Origin: Macrocybe gigantea
Taxonomy: Eukaryota; Basidiomycota; Agaricomycetes; Agaricales; Callistosporiaceae
DNA length: 64,000 nucleotides
NCBI GenBank assembly: GCA_011319805.1
Contig: SJRY01000265.1
Location: 1-64,000, forward strand
Reading direction: 5' to 3'
Positions 21,244-32,637 of this stretch are shown in pieces (position 1 is the first letter of the stretch; every line of letters starts with the position of its first letter). Made by a program: the position numbers and the translations under genes. Below the pieces are notes generated by a model. It was not told where the DNA came from, ran no database searches, and worked only from the letters and a program-made list of their open reading frames with translations.

Positions 21244-22249
21244 TGTCTGAATTTGCGCACTTATTTGCGGATACTCTTGAAGCGGCGTGCACGCAAGGCA
21301 GGTGGGTCTTTGTGAGGGTTAGGAGTCACTCCTACGCTCGACCTGATTTGATCTAGAATGGCCATTTTGACTCAGCTCACTGCTGATGGCAGCTGGCGTC
21401 CTTGAACAAATCGGTGGATGCAGAATTTGATGTACAGCAAAGCAGATGGATAGAGATCTTCAGCGCCTCAATGACATCACTAAGCAATGCAATGTGTGAG
21501 CGGTTCTGTCCCTGCTTTTTGGCCTATGCATCGTGTTGTTGTGTCCTGCGAACTAACCACTTTTCATGTTATTCCAGCCCTACTGTCGAACCCAACAGGC
21601 TTCTTTACGATGGCCCTCCGCTATTCTACGCTTGGCATGTTTTCAGTCAGTTCAATAGTCCCTTGCGTCTGTCGGATCCTCCCTATGAACGTGAGTTCTC
21701 TTTTTCTTCTCATACCGTGTTGTTGCAATGCATGACGGACTGCGAAGTGTACGAGATATATGGTAAATTCCTACATGTTGAAGGACAGTATCTGGCACCA
21801 TCATATACGCTTCATGCGGTGTTATTACTCCCGTACTGCCGCACTTCATGGGCCGCAAAACGGCAAATCAATGGGAACGCGAACGCGAACAGAAATCCCA
21901 GTCGTACCCTAAAATTGCATTCAACCATTCACCACTTGTCACTTCCTCATTTCCGGTGGAATGATGACAAAACTAAGGTCAGGGGATCTCGACTGCCAAC
22001 ATGAGGGTACTCAATGGAAGCCATGCAAATGCGAATAGGACTTACCACGGTGTTTTTCCCACCCAGACGCTCGCGAATGTATACGAGTTCGACGACTTTC
22101 ATGATTCTTTAGCTCTCAATTCGGACGAAGACTTTGTCCATGCACCAGCAGATGCTTTCATCCCTTTCGCAATATCTCCGCTGTTCACCTTTGCAGGGAT
22201 CTGTGGCGCAACCCCCCCTCTAGGCGTCGACACCGCAAGACTCTGTTGA
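21244..22249 (+). other. Possible small multi-exon gene, unresolved
   Basis: An ATG at 21244 opens MSEFAHLFADTLEAACTQG, followed by a good GTGGGT donor. Later coding-like patches are at 21400-21490 (NKSVDAEFDVQQSRWIEIF) and 22050-22190 (YEFDDFHDSLALNSDEDFVH). I could not join them in one frame, and no family is recognised. They may be exons of one gene or chance. Confidence 0.25.
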
Positions 22250-23312
22250 GATACGGCAGAGGTTGTAAACCCCATTCTCATTGATGCTGCCCCGCCCACT
22301 AGCTATCTGCTCCGGGTTCCGCAATCATAGTCCAACTACTGTTGCATTTCACAAAGGTCTCTTTGCAGTCTGCGAAAGCTGTTCTGGTCCTAAACTCATC
22401 AGCACAATCTAGCCTCGTGGATGTTGTCTTGCTAGGGAAGTGTGATAGACGTCTAGGTCGCCACCTGTTTAATCGGTTCATGGTAGCGCCACGCAAACAG
22501 CATCAGACTCATCTCAAGCAATGCCAACAGGCCGGAGCATGCAATCGGACAACCGTGAAAGGATCTTCAGATGCAAGGTTATTGCCTTCCCTTATAACCA
22601 TGCGTCGTAGGTTCCACTGACTGGACACTTCACTAAATATATGCGAAGAGATTGACACTCATAACATTCATCAGCCAGCTCGGATAACAATAACACGTTG
22701 TGAGGTGTTTTGTATTGCTCATAGAATGGCGTTTCTTTTTCATAAATGCTCCCCCAGAAATGGCGAATTGACAGCGAGGACTGGAAGACGATTTGCACGG
22801 GGCGACAAGGGACATCTCTATTCGTATTCACATGGGGGCGCTGTTGTCCCCATGTTTCGTTGCAAGCTACTGGCGCTCATTTCCGATCAAGTGAAGTTCT
22901 ATTCGCTTTGCTGTGGAAGGAAAGGGATAAACTGTATTTTTCAATCGTGATGGCGTACCGGCAAGGACGGAAATGATGGTCGACTATGTATAACAAGGCG
23001 CTGAACAGATCTTCGCTGTTTCTGCAGGTTCGACTCCTCATTTGTATAATTTGTATAGCATCATAAACGTGATTTACTTGGTCTGAAATCGTGGTATTTG
23101 TATGCTGATCTATCACGAGGATAAGGGCATATCACCCGACTGGATTTCTATTCGTCCCCGTTTTCAAAGTACCCCAAAAGCCACAGCTCAGAATGCACTC
23201 CAGCTGAGTGCTGAGGTATAAAAGGTGAGGCATGAATCGTTGGAGATCCTCACAACCTTGGCGTTGCTCAAACCAGTCCCACTTGTGATCAATTGCCACT
23301 GTCTTCATCATC
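22250..23312. other. No gene seen; promoter region of the 23313 gene
   Basis: Only short, motif-free frames occur. A TATA-like GTATAAAAGG at 23216-23225 lies about 90 bases before the ATG at 23313 and is the likely core promoter of the secreted protein. Confidence 0.5.
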
Positions 23313-23757
23313 ATGAAAATCGGCTTTGCTAGCTTTGTTGTAGTAGCCATATGCCAGTCCGTTGTTCATGCGGTAAGCAATTGCTTTCGCAGATATTGGA
23401 TTCACGAGACATTTAAGCTAACTAGATGTTATATACCACGTATGTACATATAGGCTGCTGTAGCTCCGAACGCCCGCGATTACCTCACTATCTTTGAGGA
23501 TACGAATTACACGGGTTTGAGCGAACACTACAACAATCCGATTCGCTGCGTCGATGTCCCAGACGACCTGCGAGAAGACGTTTCCAGCCTTCTTGTTGGC
23601 GACAATATATACTGCCAGATGTACGGGTGAGTTGCCGACGATCTTGTGCCGTTATTTCAATCTTTTTCATCTGACGTCTGTTAAAAGCGTCGATGGGTGC
23701 TCTGCACAATATCTTGGAACTTATTACGGTGGACGCACGAGCCCTGGTCGCTACTAG
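23313..23757 (+). CDS. Small secreted protein with beta/gamma-crystallin-like pattern
   Basis: Three exons: 23313-23372, 23454-23626 and 23688-23757, with GTAAGC and GTGAGT donors. Exon 1 is exactly a 20-residue signal peptide (MKIGFASFVVVAICQSVVHA). The mature part is about 80 residues: DYLTIFEDTNYTG, then CVDVPDDLREDVSSLLVG, then a Cys and a second partial repeat ending CSAQYLGTYYGG. The order aromatic-E-D-x-N-Y-x-G, Cys, then V-S-S-L-x-V-G is characteristic of single-domain beta/gamma-crystallins in fungi. It has four cysteines and an N-glycosylation sequon (NYT). Likely extracellular; role unknown. A TATAAAA-type box lies about 90 bases upstream. Confidence 0.75.
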
Positions 23758-24675
23758 CTTGGGAAGCAACAATGACAAGGCGATTAGTTTCCAGTGCTAC
23801 CACTATGCCTGAATGTGCAGTGATGGCAATCCGTCCAGATTGTATGAGGCTTTCGGGTTTGATATGGAATTGACTTCATGTACTAGTATGCCTTGTCGTC
23901 GAACAATGATGTGAATGTACTACTGGAATTTTTGAACTAACTAGCCCACGATTTGAGAAAAGCAGCACGAGAGGGCCAAACTAAACTTTCCGACCGCCGA
24001 TTTCAAAACTTCAGTCTAATGAGGGTATAATGTTGGCAGAGGCGCGTCATTTATTTAGGTAGAAGAACATGAAGATGCGACCGGACTCACGACGGACATG
24101 GGTTTATCGTAGTGTAAGTCAAGAACATATTCGACTTGTTCGCGAAGAGTAGATCTGGTTCTTGAATATCATCACTACAAGGCAGCACGGACAATTCAGC
24201 CACTCAATGCCGTAACAGACAGACAGTGCTGTCGAGCATAAGAAAAGGCGGCAATGCTTCAAGGAAGTCGGCACAATCTAGTCGGCGGCCTGTTGTATAT
24301 GTTGCTGCTGCCTCGAATAGTGCAGGCGCATTAACAAGTGGCGACTCGAACACTTGACCATTCTCCCACCCTGTGGATCATTCGAAGTCATTGACCTCAG
24401 CCAAACTGTGCGCTATCTTCCAGCAGTAGCACCCATTATCACAGATCTCCAGCCCGAGCAAGCTTTCTCTCAACATCCATTCCAGTTGGCATGGCCTCAA
24501 TACCCAAAGTACTCACCCCCTGAGTATATAATACAAACCAGCTTTGTTCGATCATACCAAGCAAAATTGCCCAATGAACGCACGAGGTCTCATTCGCATC
24601 GCGAACCTTTCAAAACATGGAGTAAATTCGTCCATACTTGAACTCGACGTAAAATCGTCAGATGGTCATTGCTTA
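23758..24675. other. No gene seen between two convergent genes
   Basis: This holds the 3' flanks of the secreted-protein gene and of the OPT transporter, which ends at 24676 from the right. Short frames only. Confidence 0.5.
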
Positions 24676-27600
24676 TTACCAGGAGGATGGACTAGATAGA
24701 GGCAATCAAGTCAAACGATTGGAAATTCGAAAGCGGAATCATACCCAAATGTCTGTCCAGGTGCTAGGGGTCGAACCGGCGTTCCCAGTCCATCGGCACC
24801 GGTGAAAGGTACCTATATAAACAATAGGAAAGGAAGGCATCTAGTTTCGAGACAGAGAACCCTACCGTGTTTCTATATCACACGGGAAGTATAAAGTTGA
24901 GTTCAGAGGACCAAAATAATGGAGATGTCATCTTACCCCCACCAACTTTGGATCGTGCCTAATCCAATCTGCCAACAATAAGTCAGGGAATGAGTTTCAA
25001 ACGAAAGTTGAGACGCACTGCGCCGTTCTTCGGGAATTGGAGCCTACATGATGAGTGAGAAAACTACACACTCATAACAGAATTATTACGAACGCGAAGA
25101 AAATGACAAGAATAGAAATGGCCACTCCGGAGTCAAGTGCAGCAGAAAGCACATCTATGATGATGATCATGCTTAGCGATTACCTGGAATTTTTGCGGAT
25201 GAGCTTACAGTTGTACTTTGTCCACCAGGAGAAGTGGCGTCTAATGCACAGTCAGTGTAGGGCAAATGGAACCAACCTTGCGAGTATACCTGCGAATGAC
25301 ATATTGGAAGACGAAGCCGACCGCACTGTATAACGCCTTTCAGTCCGGACATGCTCGTCGCGTACGCTTTCTACTTACGCCCAAGGTACATAGTTAATCG
25401 CCGTTGCCGGTGGGATCAAACCGGTCCCATTGAAGATCACAGGGCTGTCGAACAAATTAACGTCGACGAGGAAAATCTGTAACTGTGAAGCTTACAAGCT
25501 GGAAGCGTTCAGAGCTGGATGATAGATGGAAATTAAAAGACGCACTTGACATATTTAACAATGCTATCTGGATATCTCTTGCTGATCAACCAAGGAATGA
25601 GTGGCACAACGTTCCAATCAGGAAGAAGAAGACGAGAGCTGGCGAGGTAATTGTTTAAATCTATGTGTTATAATCCCGCAATATACATACGACTATGAGA
25701 AGAACTGTTGTCAGATTTGGCACAGGAAGGGCAATGAATAACGGGGAGACTCGCTAATATGTTTGGCCCTTCGAGAATTGCAAACCAGGACCGATAACAC
25801 CTGGGTTGAAGTTTGTACAACCCATTTATCGTCCGAACTATAATATTGGACGTCTTACCCCACTGATGGCGCTATTAGTTACCCAAATCAGGTTGATGCT
25901 TTATGGAACTCACGATGATGCTCGCCGTGCCAAAGACTTCAGTGCTTGGACATATAAAACTAAGGATGCGGATGAGCTAGCTTACGTATGGATTAGTTTG
26001 TTAGGTTTACCCGTCTTTCTGGTGTGGACTGCACATTCCCCTGACATACTTCTATGAGTATTGAGTTAAGGTGATTAGAAGATAATATTTACTCGATGTT
26101 TGTGAACATCCACGCCTGCACCCCAAGTTGAACCGTTCCTGCAATTACTGTCGCTACTACCTAAAAGAATAAATGTCAGAGACGTATAATAGAAGGTAAC
26201 GGACCTTACCTGAGCCATGAACATAGTCCTTGGCGGGACTAAAAGACAAGGTTTAGAGACGAGACGTATTAGATTAAAAATGATCCGCAGCACTTTTCAT
26301 GTAATGGCCAAGCTTGAAATCCGACGTGAATTGAAGCGCTTGTGCCATGGTCTAGGCATGATCAGTTGACCAGCAGCAATGAGAAGGTGTAGTCCGTACT
26401 ATATATCCCCAGGTCTTAAACATCATCATAGCAACTGGGCGTCCTGGAAGCGCATATCTAGTTTGCGCGGTTTAGTCTTTTACGGGTTTGACATGGATTG
26501 GGCAGTACCCAATGATAAGCTCCGTAATTACGCTATAACCGATGTCAGGCTGATGAATGAAAGGAAAAAGTATGAGTGCGCACTTGAGACCAATTTGTTG
26601 GTTGGTGATAGCCTGAATCATTCCAACCGGAATGATATAGGTAAAGGCTAGAGAAAATTAGTGTCGTTTAATTGACAACAGCTTCCATTTAATTACCGAT
26701 GATGAGGGCGAGAACGAATGCCCAGACCGGCATTTCGCTGATACAAAGAAGTTAGATGTTTGTCGTATTTCGTAACATTCACTTACCTGGGCCAAACTTC
26801 AATGCTGATGATACCTATGGTGAACATGCTGAGGAAAACCAAGAGATACCACCATTCCGGAACTGTATACAATCTTGAGTTGCAGATAGAAAAGAACAGT
26901 AGAATCCTTTTGACCTTGGGGATATCTTGCCATAAGACGCGCGTGTATATCCGGTTGTTCGTTCAAGGAACGGCGGGCTTGAATCCATATTTGCTTCCGG
27001 AAGTACAAAAAGGCATGTACCAAAGTCGCTTGGAAGAATACAGATTTGAAAAACGTTTGATTAAAGAACAATATGTCGTACCCGTGATGGACGCAAATGA
27101 TAGCCTGGGTTGAGAGCTACATTAAAAGCTGTATTTGGGCAGATTTGCCGCACATACCCATACGAAATAGCGAAGGTCGTCCTGGCATATGCAATGTAAA
27201 CCCTGATGTCTCTTTTGAGATTCGGCCCGTATTTTTACTTACGAAATGAACAGAGGGCTGTACTGATGATATGCTGCTGCGTCGAATGTTGAGTCGGACT
27301 TCAGGATTCGTGTAACATCGTAAGGCTGAGCTTGGTTATCATAAGACGTCCTCGACGAGATCCTATTCAAGAAGTCGGCGATAAACAATGGCAAGCCACT
27401 GAAATACTCACGGCATGTATTTTCCGTAGAACGTATTTGTGAACTCGAGAAAGAAATTCAGGAAAGTCGAGGCGAAGATTTATATCGACAGCTTACGTGA
27501 AGAATCGGCGCAAGAATCCCTAGTTATAGTCAGCAACAAGGAAGTCCGTCAAAGAGGGAAAAAGTCACGCACAAAAGAAGAAAACAAATCCTGCGAAACG

Positions 27601-29225
27601 TTTGCTTCTGCCCACCCTGCCGAAGAATTGGCATGAAATACAACATTAGGCCATTGCCGACTTACAGGGGGTAGCAAGCGGAGACCCAATATACCTAAGA
27701 TTCAGTCCTGTTGAGCATTAGCCGAATACCAGGTGATGTCAGTCACGCACGCAATTTGACTCCAGTCAAAGGTTATCACGGACATTCCCTGGGAGAAATA
27801 GGAATCAAAGGGAGACTTGAGTCCGCGGGCGTGCTTACCATTCCATGTACGTAACTGTTCAAACGCTTGTTAAAAGAGTCCTGAAAGGAAACGAAGGAAA
27901 ATAAACTTGCCCGAAAAGCTGAGCAATGCTAAGACGCGTTTTAATACTGTTGGAAAGACGAATTCAACGAACTGGAGCTCACTGGCATTATCAGGTCGGA
28001 TCCAAGTAACCCAAGAAAAGTATGAAAGCGCTTGGACTGATGGCAATAAGTAACCAAACTGTGAGGGGCAAAAAAAATGCAAGGCACTTACATATGTAGC
28101 CCGGGAAAAAGTCTGGACATAATGAGGCACGAAATGTAGGTTAGATATTAAGCGGACGGCTTACACCAGCAGAATGAACCAATGAAACAATAGAGGAAGA
28201 AACGTTCACGGCTGATACCGCCGCGAGTCCCCATTCCAGCGTATTGTTGTGAGTGAAGGGTATTGAATAGTGCACAGTTGACGAGATTGAGTGGCCAAAT
28301 CATCGACGGAGGAGAAACCAAAAAGCGACGCGCGATTCCTCCGATAGAAAAGCCAATGAGTTGTGTGGACATCACAACGAACCATTGATCTGAGGAAGAG
28401 TTTGGTCGAGTCCGGAAACTGCACTAAATACGCACAGCTGAAGTTATAATTCTGATTATAGTATACCCGTTGAACGGCGATAATGTCCGTAGCATATGCA
28501 GATACGGCGCCGACAGTACCCTGTAACAGCTAATTAGCCAAGAGCTTTGCAAAAGTAAGGGTTGGACCTACCATAATCTGTTTGTTTTCCTGATCTCAGG
28601 AATACGCCATCAAGCAGAGCTATATATGAACTTACCGTGATCAAGACGTGTTCCTTGACGGTGAACGGTCCCGGATTCAACGATACACCAAGTACCTTCC
28701 ATCTGGGTACCAAGCAGCTAAGGCCCGGCCCATTGGGAATGACAGCAATTGGGCTACGATTCCAGTGATAGTGACCGAGGGAAAACGGAAGAAAAAGAAT
28801 TGATTAAGACCGGAACTACGATCGCCCAAGCTATTCCAAGAAGCCATGACCGCAAGGTCGACACGGGCATGTCTGGATCGTCAGTATTGGCCACGGCGGA
28901 TCGGACTTCTGGATAGGGACTTTCGTCGTCGATCTCGGCAATGTTATCCTTGTCCAAGTTTGGATCGTCAAACTCAGCTCCAGTGAGTCTCTAGAGATTT
29001 TTTGGATGAGTTTGACGGGGAAATCATGATGATATTCGATGACCGACGGCTATGTCTGACTCTGAGATTTATTGTCGTTAAGTCACAAAAATGTTGCAGT
29101 GTTCGGTCCCACTAACCGTCGAGCCGTTTGACGGCTGTCTCGGGATCAGCCTTCTCATCACTTGCTGACGTTTGGCTAGGTGGCCTATGCTGGCGCAGAG
29201 CATAATGAGGAGCACCCTCTGCCAT
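24676..29225 (-). CDS. OPT-family oligopeptide transporter, many introns, three apparent frame breaks
   Basis: A proton-coupled oligopeptide transporter of the plasma membrane with many membrane segments. The start MAEGAPHYALRQ is at 29225 and the end PSSW plus TAA at 24676. Family blocks in order: SPYPEVRSAV near 28900, NPGPFTVKEHVLIT near 28660, MSTQLIGFSIGGI near 28365, FSWVTWIRPDN near 28010, ITFDWSQIA near 27760, SSRTSYDNQAQPYDVTRIL near 27340, FYFRKQIWIQARRSL-type loop near 27000, ALPGRPVAMMMFKTWG near 26430, FKLGHYMK near 26310, MCSPHQKDG near 26030, and VPFTGADGLGTPVRPL near 24790. More than a dozen short introns separate them. One base seems missing near 28811, 28712 and 25604, each in a run of G or C. 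I count it as a real gene with likely sequence errors; a recent pseudogene is the alternative. Confidence 0.9.
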
Positions 29226-30178
29226 GGTGAGATGGTCGAACGTCTGACCAGGGAATCCTAACACCTTACTCCTACCTTTTATTGTCGGGTCTCGGCCAGC
29301 CTAAAAATAAAGTTTTGGATGGTTCTTGCGTTCTCATGCGCATGAGCACGCTACGTGTAGAGGATCTACGACCCAGTCCTGCGGGGGTTCGGTATTATCG
29401 AAGGCGTTATGGGCCGAACATTTCGAGGGTGAAACAATTGAATTGACGAATTGTCTGGAAACGTTACGAGCCTTGCGGTATCTCTACATAATTTGACGCC
29501 TCCTCGCTCCCCAGCTCAACTGTTCCGTAGGATATGGACTAGTTCTTATCCGTAAGGGTTAACAACTCGGACGGGCAACAAGGTTTGACATCACCGGAAC
29601 GGATGTATAAAAAAGACAAAAGATCACAGACATGGGAGATTGGTTGTCAAAGGTGGAAATCTGTTATCAAGGACCATTGATAACACAGCAGACAAGGCGG
29701 TTTGGAATACTTACATTTGATTTGAGAGACCTTCGGCAAAGCTTTCGGAAGATCCCATTTCTATTGCCGATATTCTTATTCAGAATATTGTGAAGAGAAA
29801 CATTTCCTAATGTCCAAACGTGTGATAGAACAGTGTCTGGGTACCGGAAACCACATTGGACGTGGTTCACATGCCGATAGATAGCAGATGACCACCAAAT
29901 CGTGTGCTCGAGCATAAATTGTTATTCCAGCCGCATAATCCTCGCAACACTGTATGTAGCGTTTGACGTTGGGTACAGGCGCGAGTGAGAAAGGGAAGAT
30001 ATGACAGGCCCTTTCGAGACGAGTTCACAAAAGTGCATGACACAAAGAAGACCAAATATAGTGTCAGCTCTACCAAACAAATGTACCAGGGAAGAGGAGA
30101 CGCTCTCCTTTTTAAATTTTCTGTGTGTATAAAACGAACGACATATATCCCGCGCTTAGAATCTGCACTTCATCGAAC
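29226..30178. other. No gene seen; divergent intergenic region OPT / GT25
   Basis: The transporter and the glycosyltransferase are transcribed away from this region, so it should contain both promoters. No convincing ORF was seen. Confidence 0.5.
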
Positions 30179-31335
30179 ATGTTATCCGGATTTTCTCTTC
30201 CGTTCTGTCGGAATGTCTTTCTGCTAATTTTGACTGGAGTTCTGGCTTTTTGGATTTCTGGGAACGACCATCTTTATGACTGGGCATTCCGGCCAGATCT
30301 GTCGAGTATGAACCGTCGCCAAATCATCGAAGCGAAACGTTGGGAGTCGCGGAGAGGATTTATGTTTTGTCTCTGCCAAGCCGGGCCGACAGGCGAAGAG
30401 ATATGGAGACTTTGCGAGAGACTCTTGGACTTTCCTGGACATACATGGAGGCAATTGATACGAAAAACGCTGTCGTCAACAATATCTTGGAATCTGTCAG
30501 GGCGATTCGCGAGATGCATCCTCCGGGTTCGGCGTTCACATGGCCTCAAGACATACCAGGTCCGGAGGAGCACGTTGATCCATGGAGCCCCGGATTTCTG
30601 TCGCTGTCATCAGGAAGGGCCGACAGATCCGTACCCATGCTGTGCGCGTCGAGGAACAACACACTGCAGCCGTATAGTCTTAATGTACCCGAATACCACC
30701 TTCTCACGCCTGCACGCATCGCATGTTGGTATTCGCACATTACGGTGATTCAAACCGTGGCCAACAGCAGGAATCTCAAGGATGACGAAACAGTGATTAT
30801 CCTAGAAGACGATGTGGACATGGAGAGGGATATTCACTATCAAGTCGAGCATTTGTGGACATTCCTGCCGAAGGACTGGGACATCGTCTTTTTGGGTGAA
30901 TTATTTCTCGCTGTTCTTACTTTGCCAGATGGACGGTTGTTTATTTAGAGTTCTGTTCTCACAGGTCACTGCTGGTCCAATGAATCGACCTATCCCCCAT
31001 TGAACACAAACGATCAGGCGCCGGATCTGAATGGGGCCGAGTTCACCACTCGCATCCACCCATCGAAAAAGCCTTATTGCACCCATGCCTATGCGATCAC
31101 TCGGGCCGGAGCTCGGCGACTCCTGACATATCTACGATACTCGCAGTTTGCATACTCTCGCGCCATTGATCGTGCTTTCGCATGGCTGATTCAGAGCGGG
31201 CTGATCAAGAGTTTCTCCATAGTACCCAGTATTGTCATACAGCGCAAAGTGGACACCAGCGACATCATGCCTGGAAAGGGGAGCAGCTGGAAAGACACAC
31301 TGAGAAATGGAGTTTTCCAAGATAAATCCTCGTAG
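30179..31335 (+). CDS. Glycosyltransferase family 25 protein, type II membrane
   Basis: Exon 1 is 30179-30895 and exon 2 is 30965-31335, joined in phase through a GTGAAT donor. The N-terminus has one hydrophobic anchor (VFLLILTGVLAFWISG), suggesting a Golgi/ER type II protein. GT25 blocks: RIYVLSLPSRADRR (sugar-nucleotide binding) near 30355, ARIACWYSHITVIQ near 30715, the metal-binding-type ILEDDVDME near 30800, and GHCWSN plus HPSKKPYCTHAYAITRAGA in exon 2. The frame changes near 30335 between the anchor and the catalytic part; one additional A in the AAA run there would restore it. GT25 enzymes transfer sugars such as galactose to proteins or glycans; the acceptor here is unknown. Confidence 0.88.
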
Positions 31336-32637
31336 GCAATTGACGTCCCTCATACTTATACAGTATATGGACATACACCCTGTCAGATGTGCGCATCTCA
31401 ATGAAAAATCACGGCACATTTAAATGTGTCCAAGATTGAACCCGTTCAGCATATACGTTTGGTGGTAACGATTCCGAGGATACCCGCGCACAGATCCGTA
31501 ACGCTACCCACGGAATGTACCATATGCTGAGGTCGACGATGGAGCCAAAACGAGACATCAATTCTGGAGACAAATGCCTGAGAGATCAGAGGTAATGTGA
31601 TCTTGCAGAGCGACGACACGAACGGCAGAAGTTTCCCCACGTGCGTCGAGGATTAGAACAACCAGGCGACAGTAAGGATGGCGCAGAACGCGATTCTTGG
31701 ACGAATACCAAGAGGGGGCCCCACATTAGTCTATGCGTGTCGTTCCGGTAGATGATCTGAGATTCTGAGCACGAGAAAAAGCGGGTCATGGGTCCCTTGA
31801 CCTGCGAATTTCCCGCAAAGCGTTCGCGCTGCAACTCATTTTCTGGCAGCGCATATTATCACGAGTTCGTGCGCAATCAGGTCAACAGGCATTATCTTCG
31901 TCCGCTGCAAAAATAGCCTTCAGTCTGGACGGGGCTATTTGAATGGATAACAAGCCGTGTTGAGGACATGAGGATTTCCCACGTGGAATTACAATCTTTC
32001 GGGGAGCTCCACGTTGACTCCAACGAGCGCGATATAATTGGCAGGCCATTCGCGTACAAGATAAGAACGAATATGGCCTTGCGTTGAAGTAACCGTCTGC
32101 TTTCCTTGCCTTTCCGTGTGGATTTAAATCCTTATTCCTGAGATCAATGGTAGCTCTTCCTACAAATTTCAGGCATCTCCGCTTGTCGTTTCTTGCTCTT
32201 CCTCTTTCAGAGGGAACTCGTTGCGCTGCACATGGGATCTTCTGAAATCGAGTGAGGGACCGAGTTTGTTGCATCATAGTCGGGCCGGGCTTGATTTGTT
32301 TGATCAAGATGAAACAACCAAACAACCCAAATCGGGCACATGAACATCAGGAACAGCAATGCTGGCGTTGAGCAATCCTCTTCTCCTCAATCCTAAACTT
32401 TCGCGTGTATCATCGTCCGCGAGGAAACCCGCTATAACTTTGTTGAAATTGAGCGTTGACCTTAGTGGCTGTAGAAATCGGCGTTGTGTGAGTGTCAACC
32501 ATCATCAATTCATACATTAAAGCCCCTTTGATCTGAGCTTCTTACCACGTCAACAGAACGCCTCTACGTGTCGAGGCTTTGCTCCGTGCTCACTGTCACT
32601 AGTTCACGCCGAAGAATAGCCTTTTAGTGGTACCAAT
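31336..32637. other. No gene seen, 1.3 kb
   Basis: Several short minus-strand frames (the longest at 31882-32325) show no motif, no splice-consistent extension and biased basic composition. Likely 3' flank of GT25 and promoter of RGP1. Confidence 0.5.

Noticed and set aside
24755..24815. A tRNA-like T-arm (GGTTCGACCCCTAGCACC on the minus strand)
   Set aside because: It is the last but one exon of the OPT transporter (GADGLGTPVRPLAPGQTFG); no cloverleaf could be drawn.
27439..27636. Lys/Glu-rich plus-strand ORF
   Set aside because: It is the complement of OPT transporter exons and introns.
31882..32325. Minus-strand ORF of 147 codons
   Set aside because: No start context, no motif, no splice-consistent neighbours; composition looks random.
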